DNA of 64,000 nt, from NCBI RefSeq assembly GCF_001570605.1, contig NZ_BBXG01000008.1, positions 172,119 through 236,118 of the forward strand, read 5' to 3'. The notes beneath the pieces were generated by a model. That model had not been told where the DNA came from and ran no database searches. It worked only from the letters and a program-made list of their open reading frames with translations. The number at the start of each line of letters is the position of its first letter. The stretch's first letter is position 1. Of this stretch, positions 35,276 to 44,068 are shown in pieces. This DNA comes from Herbidospora cretacea. GTDB taxonomy: Bacteria; Actinomycetota; Actinomycetes; Streptosporangiales; Streptosporangiaceae. Both the position numbers and the translations under genes were made by a program.

Positions 35276-36500
35276 CCGTTTACTGGTGATCGGCGGCAAG
35301 GTCCAGCACGTCCGCAAGGCCAGGGAGCTCGGCCTCGACGTCGTGCACGTCCAGTTCCCCGACGAGTTCGACCGCGGCAACGCCCTCTACGTCGACCAGG
35401 CGCTCCTGCTCGACTACGGCGACATCGACCGGCTGCTGCCGCTGGCCAGGGCGCTGCACCAGGTCTACCCGTTCCAGGCGGCCGTGTCGCAGTTCGAGCT
35501 CGGGCTGCTGCCCGCCGCCCGGATCAACGAGGCGCTCGGCCTGACCGGCGAGTCGGTCGAGACCGTCGAACTGCTGCTGGACAAGTGGCGGATGCGCCGC
35601 CACCTGGCCGCGACCGGCGTCAGCCCGGTGGCGTCGGCGGTCGGCCGGTCGGCGCAGGACGTGCGGGACTTCGTGAAGAGGCACGGCCTGCCGATCATCG
35701 TCAAGCCGATCCGCGAGTCGGGCAGCCTGGCGGTCTTCCGCATCGACGACCAGGCCGGCGTGGACGCGGTCGCCGACCGGTTCCGCGCCCTCGACGGGCA
35801 GTTCGACGCCCGTGACCTGACCGCGTCCGACTCCTTCGACGAGTTCCTCCTGGAGGAGTTCCTCGACGGCCCGGAGATCAGCGTCGAGACGCTGAGCTTC
35901 GACGGCCGCCACGTGGTCGTCGCGGTGACCGAGAAGGAGTGCGGCGGTCCGGGCGGCTTCGTCGAGATCGGCCACTCCCAGCCCGGCGCGTGCCCGCCCG
36001 AGGTGGTCCAGCTCGTGAGCGACTTCCTCGACGCGGTGGGGCTGCGCAACGGCCCCGGCCACACCGAGGTCATGCTGACCTCGCGCGGCCCGAGGATCGT
36101 CGAGTCGCACAACCGCGTCGGCGGCGACCGGATCAACGAACTGGCCGAGATCGCCTACGGCGTCGACATGGAGAGCTACGCGCTGACCGCCGGGCTGGGC
36201 GTGCTGGAGCCGCTGACCGCCTCACCCGAGCCCCGGGGCGGCGCGGCCATCCGCTTCCTCACCCCCGAACCGGGCCGGGTCGTCGAGATCACCGGCCTGG
36301 ACGCCGTCCGCGCCGACCCGGCGTTCGTCGACGTCCACCTGGACGTGGGCCCCGGCGACCAGGTGCCCCCGCTGGTCTGGAACGAGGACAAGGTCGGCTA
36401 CGTCATCGCCCGGGGGGCGAGCGCCGCCGAGGCCATCGAGAACGGCAAACGGCTGGCCGGGATGGTCCACGTCCGCACCGTGCGGGAGGAGGAGTCATGA
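35268..36500 (+). CDS. ATP-grasp amino-acid ligase
   Basis: A 410-residue protein from the GTG at 35268, chosen for the GGGAGG RBS at 35254-35259. DKWRMRRHLAATGVSP, LPIIVKPIRESGS and the magnesium-binding VESHNRVGGDRINELAE are ATP-grasp signatures of the BacD/carnosine-synthase type, which join two amino acids through an acyl phosphate. It could attach a residue to the azabicyclic amino acid without using the NRPS. It overlaps the preceding aminotransferase by eight bases and the SDR by four. Confidence 0.85.
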   Translation: MADRLLVIGGKVQHVRKARELGLDVVHVQFPDEFDRGNALYVDQALLLDYGDIDRLLPLARALHQVYPFQAAVSQFELGLLPAARINEALGLTGESVETVELLLDKWRMRRHLAATGVSPVASAVGRSAQDVRDFVKRHGLPIIVKPIRESGSLAVFRIDDQAGVDAVADRFRALDGQFDARDLTASDSFDEFLLEEFLDGPEISVETLSFDGRHVVVAVTEKECGGPGGFVEIGHSQPGACPPEVVQLVSDFLDAVGLRNGPGHTEVMLTSRGPRIVESHNRVGGDRINELAEIAYGVDMESYALTAGLGVLEPLTASPEPRGGAAIRFLTPEPGRVVEITGLDAVRADPAFVDVHLDVGPGDQVPPLVWNEDKVGYVIARGASAAEAIENGKRLAGMVHVRTVREEES

Positions 36501-37246
36501 CCGACTTCACGGGACTGGCCGCGATCGTCACCGGCGGCGCGTCCGGCATCGGCCTGGCCACCGCGAGACTGCTGCACGCCAGGGGCGCCTCGGTGGCCGC
36601 GCTCGACCTGAAGCCCGACGGCCTGCCCGACGGCGTCCTGGGCGTCGCGGCCGACGTGACCGACGACGCCCAGGTCAAAGCCGCCGTCGACGGCGTGGCC
36701 GAGCGCTTCGGCCGCCTCGACGTGGTGGTCAACAACGCCGGGATCAGCGCGGTCGGCGACGTCGCCGGCAACAGCGACGACGAGTGGCTGCACGTCCTGG
36801 ACGTCAACGTGGTCGGCATGGTCCGGGTCGCCCGGCACGCCCTGCCGCACCTGCGCCGCTCCCCCGCCGCCGCGATCGTCAACACCTGTTCGATCGTCGC
36901 CTGGGCGGGCCTCCAGCAGCGGGTCCTCTACTCGGCCAGCAAGGGCGCGGTCTACGCGCTCACCCTGGCCATGGCCGCCGACCACGCCCGCGAGGGCATC
37001 CGGGTCAACTGCGTCGCCCCCGGCACCGCCGACACGCCGTGGGTCGACCGCCAGATGAACGCGGCCGAGGACCCCGAGGCGGCCAGGGCCGCGCTGACCG
37101 GCTTCCAGCCGACCGGCCGCCTGGTGACGGCCGACGAGGTGGCCGGGGCGATCGCCTACCTGGCCAGCCCGCTGTCGGGCGCCTCGGTGGGCACCGTGCT
37201 CGCCGTCGACAACGGCATGCACGCCCTGCGGCTGCGGCCTAACTGA
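36497..37246 (+). CDS. short-chain dehydrogenase/reductase
   Basis: A 249-residue SDR of the classical type: nucleotide loop TGGASGIGLA, NNAG, catalytic Ser in NTCSIVAW, and YSASK with the Tyr-x-x-x-Lys pair. The preference appears to be NAD(H), from the Asp ending strand 2 (AALDLKPD). It is the last gene of the rightward operon, with an ATGA overlap. It may oxidise or reduce a hydroxyl of the azabicycle, for instance to allow later amination; the substrate is unknown. The 3' end converges on the MMPL gene with eight bases shared. Confidence 0.9.
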   Translation: MTDFTGLAAIVTGGASGIGLATARLLHARGASVAALDLKPDGLPDGVLGVAADVTDDAQVKAAVDGVAERFGRLDVVVNNAGISAVGDVAGNSDDEWLHVLDVNVVGMVRVARHALPHLRRSPAAAIVNTCSIVAWAGLQQRVLYSASKGAVYALTLAMAADHAREGIRVNCVAPGTADTPWVDRQMNAAEDPEAARAALTGFQPTGRLVTADEVAGAIAYLASPLSGASVGTVLAVDNGMHALRLRPN

Positions 37247-39374
37247 CCGGTGTGCGGGCGCCCCGGCCGCGCGCGCCGCGGCCGGGCGTCCACCAGGTCA
37301 GCTCGCCGAGCATCGCCATCGTGGCCGGGACGAGCAGGCAGCGCACGACCGTCGCGTCCACGGCGATCGCGACCGCCAGCCCGACCCCGAACATCTTGAT
37401 CGTCGGGTCGTTGTTCGGCACGAACGCGAGGAACACCCCGACCATGATGGCCGCCGCCGCCGTGATCACCCGTCCGGTGCCGAGCAGCCCCTCGCGGACC
37501 GACCGCAGGTTGTCGCCCGTCTGGTGCCAGCGGCGCCGGACGTCGCTCAGCAGGAACACCTCGTAGTCCATCGACAGCCCGAACAGCAGGGCGAACAGCA
37601 TCAGCGGCACGAAGCTCGGGATGGGGATCGGGCCCGACAGCCCGATCCACGTCACCCCCCACCCCCACGTGAACACCGCCGTCAGCACGCCGTAGGCGGC
37701 CCCGATCGAGATGACGTCCATCACCGCCGCCTTGAGCGCGAGCAGCGGCGCCCGGAAGGCCAGCAGCAGCACCACGACCGACAGCAGCACCACGACCCCG
37801 ATGACCAGCGGCAGCGTGTCGCTCACCCGCTCGGCCAGGTCGACGCGGGCCGCGACGGCGCCGCCGACGTGCACGGTCATGCCGGGCACCGGCTCGGTCC
37901 GCAGCCGGTGGACGAGCCCGGCGGTCGCGGGGTCGCCGCCGGACGTCGACGGAACCGCCTGGACGGTGACCACCCGCCCGTCGCCGGACGGTTTCGGCGG
38001 CCCCACGGCGGCCACCCCCGGCTGGGCCCGCACCGCCGCCACGAGCTCGGCCACCCGGGGATCCGCGCTGCCGGTGATCGGTGTCGTCACCCGGCCGAGC
38101 ACGGTGAGCGGGGTGCCCGTGCCGGGCCCGAACGCCGCCGAGATCGCGTCGTCGGCCTGCCGGACGGCGGTGACCTCCGGTGACGACCCGGCGTCGAGCT
38201 GGCCGAGCCGCAGGTCGAACGCCGGCGCGCTGAGCAGGGCCAGCAGCACGACCGCGAACCCGCCCGCCAGCCACGGCCGCCGGGTCACCCGGTCGGCCTG
38301 ACGGGCCCAGAAACCCCCGGAACCGGCGCGGCGGGTCAGCCGGTTGTGGAGCGTGCCGCCCCGGGCGATCCGGCCTCCGGCGAGCGCGGTCAGCGCCGGG
38401 AGCAGCGTGAGCGCGGCGAGCACGGCGCAGAGGACGGCGATCCCGCACGTCCAGGCGAGCGTCTGGAGCAGCGGCACCCCGGTCAGGCTCAGCCCCGCGA
38501 GCGCGACCGCGACCGTCACCCCGGCCACGGCCACGGCGGTGCCGGAGTCCCGGGCCGCGCGTTCGATCGCCTCCGGTGCCACCAGACCCGACCGGGTGAG
38601 GGCGCGGAACCGGTTGAGCAGGAACAGCGAGTAGTCGATGCCGACCCCCAGCCCGATCATGAGGGCCAGCGTCGAGGCCTGGGCGGGCATCGAGGTCAGG
38701 TTCCCCGCCAGGCCCACGACCTGGAGCGTCGCGACCACGGCGAGCGCCGCGGACAGCAGCGCCAGCACCGCGCCGGTCACGCCCCCGAGCGCGGGGAAGA
38801 GCACCAGGGCCGCCAGGACCAGGCCGAAGTACTCGTCGCCGGTGCTGCCCGAGCCGTCGATCACCTGCGCGAACGCCCCGCCGGGAAGGACCCGCACGCC
38901 GCCCGCGGCCGACCGGGCGGCGTCGGTGACCGCGCGGGCGACGGGCTTGGTGAGCTCCGCCCGGCGGACGTCCACGCCCACCGTGAACCAGCCGGTGCGG
39001 CCGTCCGCCGACAGCGACCCCTCGGGGGCCGAGGGCGGCCGGACCGTCGTCACGTGGGCGACGCCCCGGAGGGAGGCGGCCGTCGCAGCCAGCACCCCGG
39101 AAAGGGTCTGCGCGTCCTCGGCCACCAGGATCACGGTGCCGGTGGTGAGCGGGGCCTCCGGCGTCGCGGTCAGGTCGCGGACGAGCTGGGAGTCGGTGCC
39201 CGGCAGGCTCACGTCGTTGTCCGTCGGCGTGCCGACGGCCCGCGCGCCCAGCACCAGCGCCGCCACGAGCAGCACCCACGCGCCGATCACGGCGAACCGG
39301 CGGCGGACGCAGAACCGGCCCAGCGCGGCGACCGCGCGGGCCGCCCCGCCGTCATGTGCGTCCATGACGCCCAT
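37239..39374 (-). CDS. MMPL/RND-family transporter
   Basis: A 711-residue membrane protein with the duplicated MMPL layout: first helix (FAVIGAWVLLVAALVLGARAV), an extracellular domain, five helices including GLGVGIDYSLFLLNRF, then a second cycle including LLFGLSMDYEVFLLSDVR. The two 'D-Y' helices are the proton-relay motifs of this family. Members export lipids and hydrophobic metabolites. Its ATG at 39374 overlaps the stop of the upstream sulfotransferase-family gene by one base. It opposes the main operon, so membership in the cluster is uncertain. Confidence 0.9.
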   Translation of the reverse strand: MGVMDAHDGGAARAVAALGRFCVRRRFAVIGAWVLLVAALVLGARAVGTPTDNDVSLPGTDSQLVRDLTATPEAPLTTGTVILVAEDAQTLSGVLAATAASLRGVAHVTTVRPPSAPEGSLSADGRTGWFTVGVDVRRAELTKPVARAVTDAARSAAGGVRVLPGGAFAQVIDGSGSTGDEYFGLVLAALVLFPALGGVTGAVLALLSAALAVVATLQVVGLAGNLTSMPAQASTLALMIGLGVGIDYSLFLLNRFRALTRSGLVAPEAIERAARDSGTAVAVAGVTVAVALAGLSLTGVPLLQTLAWTCGIAVLCAVLAALTLLPALTALAGGRIARGGTLHNRLTRRAGSGGFWARQADRVTRRPWLAGGFAVVLLALLSAPAFDLRLGQLDAGSSPEVTAVRQADDAISAAFGPGTGTPLTVLGRVTTPITGSADPRVAELVAAVRAQPGVAAVGPPKPSGDGRVVTVQAVPSTSGGDPATAGLVHRLRTEPVPGMTVHVGGAVAARVDLAERVSDTLPLVIGVVVLLSVVVLLLAFRAPLLALKAAVMDVISIGAAYGVLTAVFTWGWGVTWIGLSGPIPIPSFVPLMLFALLFGLSMDYEVFLLSDVRRRWHQTGDNLRSVREGLLGTGRVITAAAAIMVGVFLAFVPNNDPTIKMFGVGLAVAIAVDATVVRCLLVPATMAMLGELTWWTPGRGARGRGARTPVS

Positions 39375-40063
39375 CAGCGGCCCAGGACGATCAGTCGCAG
39401 CGCCCGCCCGGGACGCTTGCGGTGGAACCGCGCCCGCTCGTTGACCCTCGGGAACGGTTCGTCGGGGACCGGCACGCCGAGGAAGGCGCACAGCGGCTCC
39501 CAGCCCTCGCGGCACTCGAACACCAGCAGGCGCTCCGCCGGTATCGCGGCCCTGACCTCCTCGACGTGACGCCGGAACACCTCGACGCAGTGGTCGCGGT
39601 CGGCCACCCGGCCGCCGAACAGCCGGTCGTTGACCGTGGCGTCGACCATGCGCGGGAGCAGCGCGAAATCGGGCACCCGGCGGACGATCAGCCACGTCAC
39701 CAGCCGCCGCCACCACGGCCGGGGACGGCCCGCCTCGATCGCGCGGCGGAAGATGGTCTCCCGGGCGCTGTCGTACCAGCGTTCCGGGTCGCGCACGGTC
39801 AGCACGACCTTCGCCTCGGGGTAGTGGAGGGCCAGTTCCCGCCAGTAGGAGGAGGCCGGGAAGTCCACCGCCGAGCGGAACCCCTGGAAGATCGTGTTCC
39901 AGTCGGGTGAACCGCCCTCGCTCACCTCCAGCCACCGCCGCACCCGCCGGGGCTCGGCGACGACATGGGCCATGTGGTAGCAGGGACCGAATCCCAGCAG
40001 CTCAAGGGCCGCTTTCAGCGATCTGGTCCCGGTTCTCCCGAACCCCGCGCCGATGACGTCCAC
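39374..40063 (-). CDS. sulfotransferase-family protein (Sulfotransfer_4 type)
   Basis: A 229-residue protein from GTG 40063. GAGFGRTGTRSLKAAL is the PAPS-binding loop, VLTVRDPERWYDSA the 3'-phosphate site and VFECREGWEPLCAFLG the conserved C-terminal block. The donor is presumed PAPS and the acceptor unknown. A close paralogue lies at 61834-62529 and shares nearly all of these blocks. It is co-transcribed with the MMPL gene and divergent from the AMP-ligase operon. Confidence 0.85.
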   Translation of the reverse strand: MDVIGAGFGRTGTRSLKAALELLGFGPCYHMAHVVAEPRRVRRWLEVSEGGSPDWNTIFQGFRSAVDFPASSYWRELALHYPEAKVVLTVRDPERWYDSARETIFRRAIEAGRPRPWWRRLVTWLIVRRVPDFALLPRMVDATVNDRLFGGRVADRDHCVEVFRRHVEEVRAAIPAERLLVFECREGWEPLCAFLGVPVPDEPFPRVNERARFHRKRPGRALRLIVLGR

Positions 40064-40160
40064 GAGTATCCTCCGGCGGTCTGATCCGGCTCTGATGTCA
40101 CGGTGGTTGTATCTCGATCACCGCAGATTTCCCAGAGGCAGTCCCGAAGGAGACAACGCG

Positions 40161-41510
40161 ATGGTCTTCCCCCAACCGCTGACGACCCTCCTGCGCACCG
40201 AGCCCGACCGGCCGGTCTTCGAGCACGGCTCCCGGGTCGTCACCCGCGCCGAACTGCACTCCATGATCGGCCGGATGACCGCCGCCCTGCACGCCATGGG
40301 CCTCCAGGGGAAGGCGATCGCGTTCCGCACGTCGGTCACCCCCGAGGCGTTCGCCGTCCAGACGGCCGCCCACATCCTCGGCTGCCGGGTGGTCGGCGTC
40401 CGGCCGGGCTACTCCAAGCCGCAGCTCGACCACGTCCTGTCCATGGACGTCGACCACGTCATCGACGACGAGAGCATCCCGATGGGCGTCGAGGAGTGGC
40501 ACCCCGACCCGATGGGCCGCCCAGACGACGTCGCCCTGCTGGTCTTCACCAGCGGCAGCACCGGCCGTCCGAAGGGCTGCGCCGTCACCTACGGGGCGCT
40601 GGACGCCCACTGGTCCTGGCAGCCGGCCAACTGGTCGCCCCTCGCCCGGCGGCTGGCCGGCGAGTTCGAGCGCTACCTGCTGTTCGGCACCCTGGCCAGC
40701 ATGGTCGTGGTCGACTTCCTCGCCCTGGCGATGCTGAACGGCGGCGTCTGCGTCATCCCGGAGAAACCCGACTTCCCCGCCGTCTACCGGGACCTGCGCA
40801 TCACCGGCGCGATCATCACCGTGCCGAGGCTGACCCAGATCATCGACACCGGGACCCGGCTGCCCGACATGCGCGCGCTGATGGTCTCGGGGTCACCGAT
40901 CGGCGCCACGCGGCTGGACCAGGCGACCCGGCTGCTCGGCCCGATCGTCTACCACGGCTACGGCGCCACCGAGGCCGGGTCGATCTCCGTCCTCCCTCCG
41001 GAGGAGCTGGCCACCAAGGGGGACACGGTCGGCCGTCCCCATCCGGGGGTGCGGGTCAGGTCGCACGAGGGAGAGCTGCTGGTGTCCAGCCCGTACCAGA
41101 TGAGGGGCTACTGGAACTCCGACGAGGACCCCTTCCTCGACGGCTGGTTCAGGACCCGGGACCTCGGCCACGTCGACGACGACGGCTACATCCACATCGT
41201 CGGCCGCTCCCGCGAGGCGGTCATGGTCAACGCCATGGTCGTCTACCTGGGCCCCATCGAACGCGTCCTGGAGTCCCACCCCGACGTCGAGGAGGCCTAC
41301 GTCGTCGGCGCGCCCGACCGGGCCACCGGTGAGGCGGCCCACGCGTTCGTCGTCGCCGCCGATCCCGACGTCGAGGACCTGAAGGCGCGGGTGCGGGAGG
41401 AGCTGGGGGCCGACCACGTCCCGGCGACCATCACGGTCATCGACCGGGTCCCGATGGCCGCATCGGGCAAACCTGACAAGCAGGCGCTACTGGCTCTGAC
41501 CGTTCTCTGA
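40161..41510 (+). CDS. AMP-forming acyl/aryl ligase (ANL superfamily)
   Basis: A 449-residue protein from ATG 40161 with AAGGAG upstream. FTSGSTGRPKG is the P-loop (A3), YHGYGATEAGS motif A5, FRTRDLGHVDDDGYIHIVGR A7-A8, and ASGKPDK the catalytic Lys near the end. It is shorter than most acyl-CoA synthetases and has no carrier domain. It activates a carboxylic acid as the adenylate and could pass it to CoA or a carrier. The acid is unknown. It is first in a five-gene oxidative operon. Confidence 0.85.
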   Translation: MVFPQPLTTLLRTEPDRPVFEHGSRVVTRAELHSMIGRMTAALHAMGLQGKAIAFRTSVTPEAFAVQTAAHILGCRVVGVRPGYSKPQLDHVLSMDVDHVIDDESIPMGVEEWHPDPMGRPDDVALLVFTSGSTGRPKGCAVTYGALDAHWSWQPANWSPLARRLAGEFERYLLFGTLASMVVVDFLALAMLNGGVCVIPEKPDFPAVYRDLRITGAIITVPRLTQIIDTGTRLPDMRALMVSGSPIGATRLDQATRLLGPIVYHGYGATEAGSISVLPPEELATKGDTVGRPHPGVRVRSHEGELLVSSPYQMRGYWNSDEDPFLDGWFRTRDLGHVDDDGYIHIVGRSREAVMVNAMVVYLGPIERVLESHPDVEEAYVVGAPDRATGEAAHAFVVAADPDVEDLKARVREELGADHVPATITVIDRVPMAASGKPDKQALLALTVL

Positions 41511-41534
41511 GAATCGGCCGCCAACACTAAGGGC

Positions 41535-43055
41535 ATGCTGGATTACCTGGTGATCGGCGCGGGACCTGCCGGTCTGCAGATGGGAAGGTCTCTGGGGGCG
41601 GCCGGAAGGTCGTACACGATCATGGAGGCGGGCCCGGCCCCGGGCACGTTCTTCGCCACCTACCCCCGCCACCGGACCCTCATCTCGATCAACAAGAAGT
41701 ACAACGGCACCGACGACCCCGAACTGAACCTCCGGATGGACTGGAACAGCCTGCTCTCCGACGACCCGGAGCTGCTGTTCACCCGCTACAGCGACCGCTA
41801 CTTCCCCTCGGCCGAGGACATGGTGCGCTACCTCGCCGACTACGCCGACGGCCTGGAGATCGTGTACGGCTCCCGCGCCGAGACCGTCACCAGAACCTCC
41901 GAGGGGTTCGCCGTCACCGACGGCCACGGCGTGACGCGCGAGGCCAGGCGGCTGATCGTCGCCACCGGCGTGAGCCGGGAGAACGTCCCGAACATCCCCG
42001 GCATCGAGCACGCCGAGCAGTACGGCGAGGTCTCCGTCGACCCCGCTGACTTCATCGACCGGCGGGTGCTCATCATCGGCAAGGGCAACTCGGCGTTCGA
42101 GACCGCCGACAACCTGGTCGCGACCGCCGCCGTCGTCCACGTCGCCGGGCCCCACTCGGTGAAGATGGCCTGGCGCACCCACTACGTCGGCCACCTGCGC
42201 GCGGTCAACAACAACTTCCTCGACACCTACCAGCTCAAGTCCCAGAACGCCCTGCTCGACGGCGACATCAGGAACATCGAGCGCCGCGACGACGGCACCT
42301 ACCGCGTCACCGTCGCCTTCGTCCGCGCCGACGAGGTCACCAAGGACATCCCCTACGACCGCGTCATCGTCTGCGCCGGATTCCGCTTCGACACCTCCGT
42401 CTTCGACGACACCTGCCGCCCCGACCTCCACTTCAGCGGGCGTTTCCCGGAGCTGACCCCGGCCTACGAGTCGGTCAACGTCCCGGGCATGTACTTCGCC
42501 GGCACGATCACCCAGTCACGCGACTTCAAGCACGGCACCAGCGGCTTCATCCACGGCTTCCGGTACGGCGCCCGCGCCCTCCACCGGATCCTGGAGGAGC
42601 GCCACCACGACAGCCCCTGGCCCGCCAGGGAGATCGGCGCCGACCCGAAGGCGATGGCCCAGGCGGTCCTCGACCGGGTCAACCGCAGCTCGGCGCTGTG
42701 GCAGCAGTTCGGCGTGATCGCCGACGTCATCGCCCTCGACGGCCGGGGCGGCGCCCGCTACCTGGAGGAGCGCCCGATCGACCTGCCGATCGAGACCGGC
42801 TCCCACGTCACGATCACCCTGGAGTACGGCCCCGACCACGACCAGGTCGACCCCTTCGACGTGACCGTGGGCCGCATCCGCCAGAGCGACGCCGAGAAGG
42901 CCGACGAGGGCCACTACCTCCATCCGGTGGTCCGCCACCACGGCCCCGACGGGCAGGTCGCCGTCCACCACGTGACGGAGAACCTGGAGAACGAGTGGAC
43001 CTCCCCGGACGTCCACCTGGAACCCCTCCGGGCGTTCTTCGCCCGGCGGATCTGA
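41535..43055 (+). CDS. FAD/NAD(P)-dependent monooxygenase-like flavoprotein
   Basis: A 506-residue protein with an FAD Rossmann loop (VIGAGPAGLQMGRSL, 6-20) and a second dinucleotide site GKGNSAFETADNL near 180, the two-site layout of class B flavin monooxygenases and FOXRED2-like oxidoreductases. YFAGTITQSRDFKHGTSGF is the FAD-binding end. Such enzymes hydroxylate amines or insert oxygen next to ketones; this one's substrate is unknown. It lies 24 bp after the AMP ligase and overlaps the next gene by one base. Confidence 0.85.
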   Translation: MLDYLVIGAGPAGLQMGRSLGAAGRSYTIMEAGPAPGTFFATYPRHRTLISINKKYNGTDDPELNLRMDWNSLLSDDPELLFTRYSDRYFPSAEDMVRYLADYADGLEIVYGSRAETVTRTSEGFAVTDGHGVTREARRLIVATGVSRENVPNIPGIEHAEQYGEVSVDPADFIDRRVLIIGKGNSAFETADNLVATAAVVHVAGPHSVKMAWRTHYVGHLRAVNNNFLDTYQLKSQNALLDGDIRNIERRDDGTYRVTVAFVRADEVTKDIPYDRVIVCAGFRFDTSVFDDTCRPDLHFSGRFPELTPAYESVNVPGMYFAGTITQSRDFKHGTSGFIHGFRYGARALHRILEERHHDSPWPAREIGADPKAMAQAVLDRVNRSSALWQQFGVIADVIALDGRGGARYLEERPIDLPIETGSHVTITLEYGPDHDQVDPFDVTVGRIRQSDAEKADEGHYLHPVVRHHGPDGQVAVHHVTENLENEWTSPDVHLEPLRAFFARRI

Positions 43056-44068
43056 TGTCCCTCCTGACGCGCTTCGAGGCGGCGGCGCGCGAGCGCCTGC
43101 CGCAGGCGCACTACGACTACTTCGCCGGCGGGGCGGGCGACGAGAGCACGGTCGCGGAGAACGAGGCCGCGTTCGGCCGGCTGCGCCTGGCCCCCCGGGT
43201 GCTGTCCGGCGCGCCGCCCGACCCGGCGGTGACCCTCCTCGGCTGCCGCGCCTCGATGCCGCTGCTGATCGCTCCCACCGCCTTCCACCGGCTGGCCCAT
43301 CCCGACGGCGAGCTCGCGACCGCGCGGGCCGCCGCCGCCGAGGAGACGGTCATGGTCGTCAGCATGGCCTCGACCACTCCGGTCGAGGCCCTCGCCGACA
43401 CCGGGGCCGACCTGTGGTTCCAGCTCTACGTGCAGCCCGACATGGCCTTCACCGAACGGATCGTGGCCAGGGCGGAGAAGGCGGGGTGCCGGGCGCTGGT
43501 GGTCACCGCCGACTCCCCCGTGTTCGGCGCCCGCCCCCGGGACCTGCACAACGACTTCCACTCCCTGCCCGAAGGGCTGGCCTGCGAGAACCTCCGCGAG
43601 GGCGACGTGGTGCGGCCGATCGAGTTCTCGCCGGAGATCTCGTGGGCGCGTCTCGACCGGCTGCGCGAGGTCACCGACATGCCGCTGGTGGTCAAGGGCG
43701 TCACCCATCCGGCCGACGCGCGGCTCGCGGCCGGGCACGGCGCGGCCCTGATCATGGTCTCCAACCACGGCGGGCGTCAGCTCGACCGGACGGCGGCCGC
43801 GATCGACCTGCTCCCCGCCGTCGTCGACGCGCTGGTCGGCGCCGTGCCGGTCACCGTCGACGGCGGGATCCGGCGGGGCACCGACGTGGTCACCGCGCTC
43901 GCCCTGGGGGCGCAGGCGGTGCTCCTCGGGCGGCCGGTCCTGTGGGGGCTGGCCGCCGCCGGGGAGGCGGGCGTGCGGGAGGTGCTGGCCTGGTTCCGTG
44001 CCGAGATCGAGCTGGCGACGGCCCTCGTGGGAGGCCCGCTCGACCCGAGCGTGGTGCGGCCATGCTGA
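43055..44068 (+). CDS. FMN-dependent alpha-hydroxy-acid oxidase/dehydrogenase
   Basis: A 337-residue TIM-barrel flavoenzyme of the glycolate oxidase/lactate dehydrogenase group. APTAFHRLAHPDGE, QLYVQPD, VVTADSPVFG, PLVVKG (Lys) and MVSNHGGRQLD (catalytic His and Arg) are in order, then VDGGIRRGTDV for FMN phosphate. It oxidises an alpha-hydroxy acid to the keto acid. It is co-transcribed between the FAD monooxygenase and the P450, overlapping the latter by seven bases. Confidence 0.9.
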   Translation: MSLLTRFEAAARERLPQAHYDYFAGGAGDESTVAENEAAFGRLRLAPRVLSGAPPDPAVTLLGCRASMPLLIAPTAFHRLAHPDGELATARAAAAEETVMVVSMASTTPVEALADTGADLWFQLYVQPDMAFTERIVARAEKAGCRALVVTADSPVFGARPRDLHNDFHSLPEGLACENLREGDVVRPIEFSPEISWARLDRLREVTDMPLVVKGVTHPADARLAAGHGAALIMVSNHGGRQLDRTAAAIDLLPAVVDALVGAVPVTVDGGIRRGTDVVTALALGAQAVLLGRPVLWGLAAAGEAGVREVLAWFRAEIELATALVGGPLDPSVVRPC

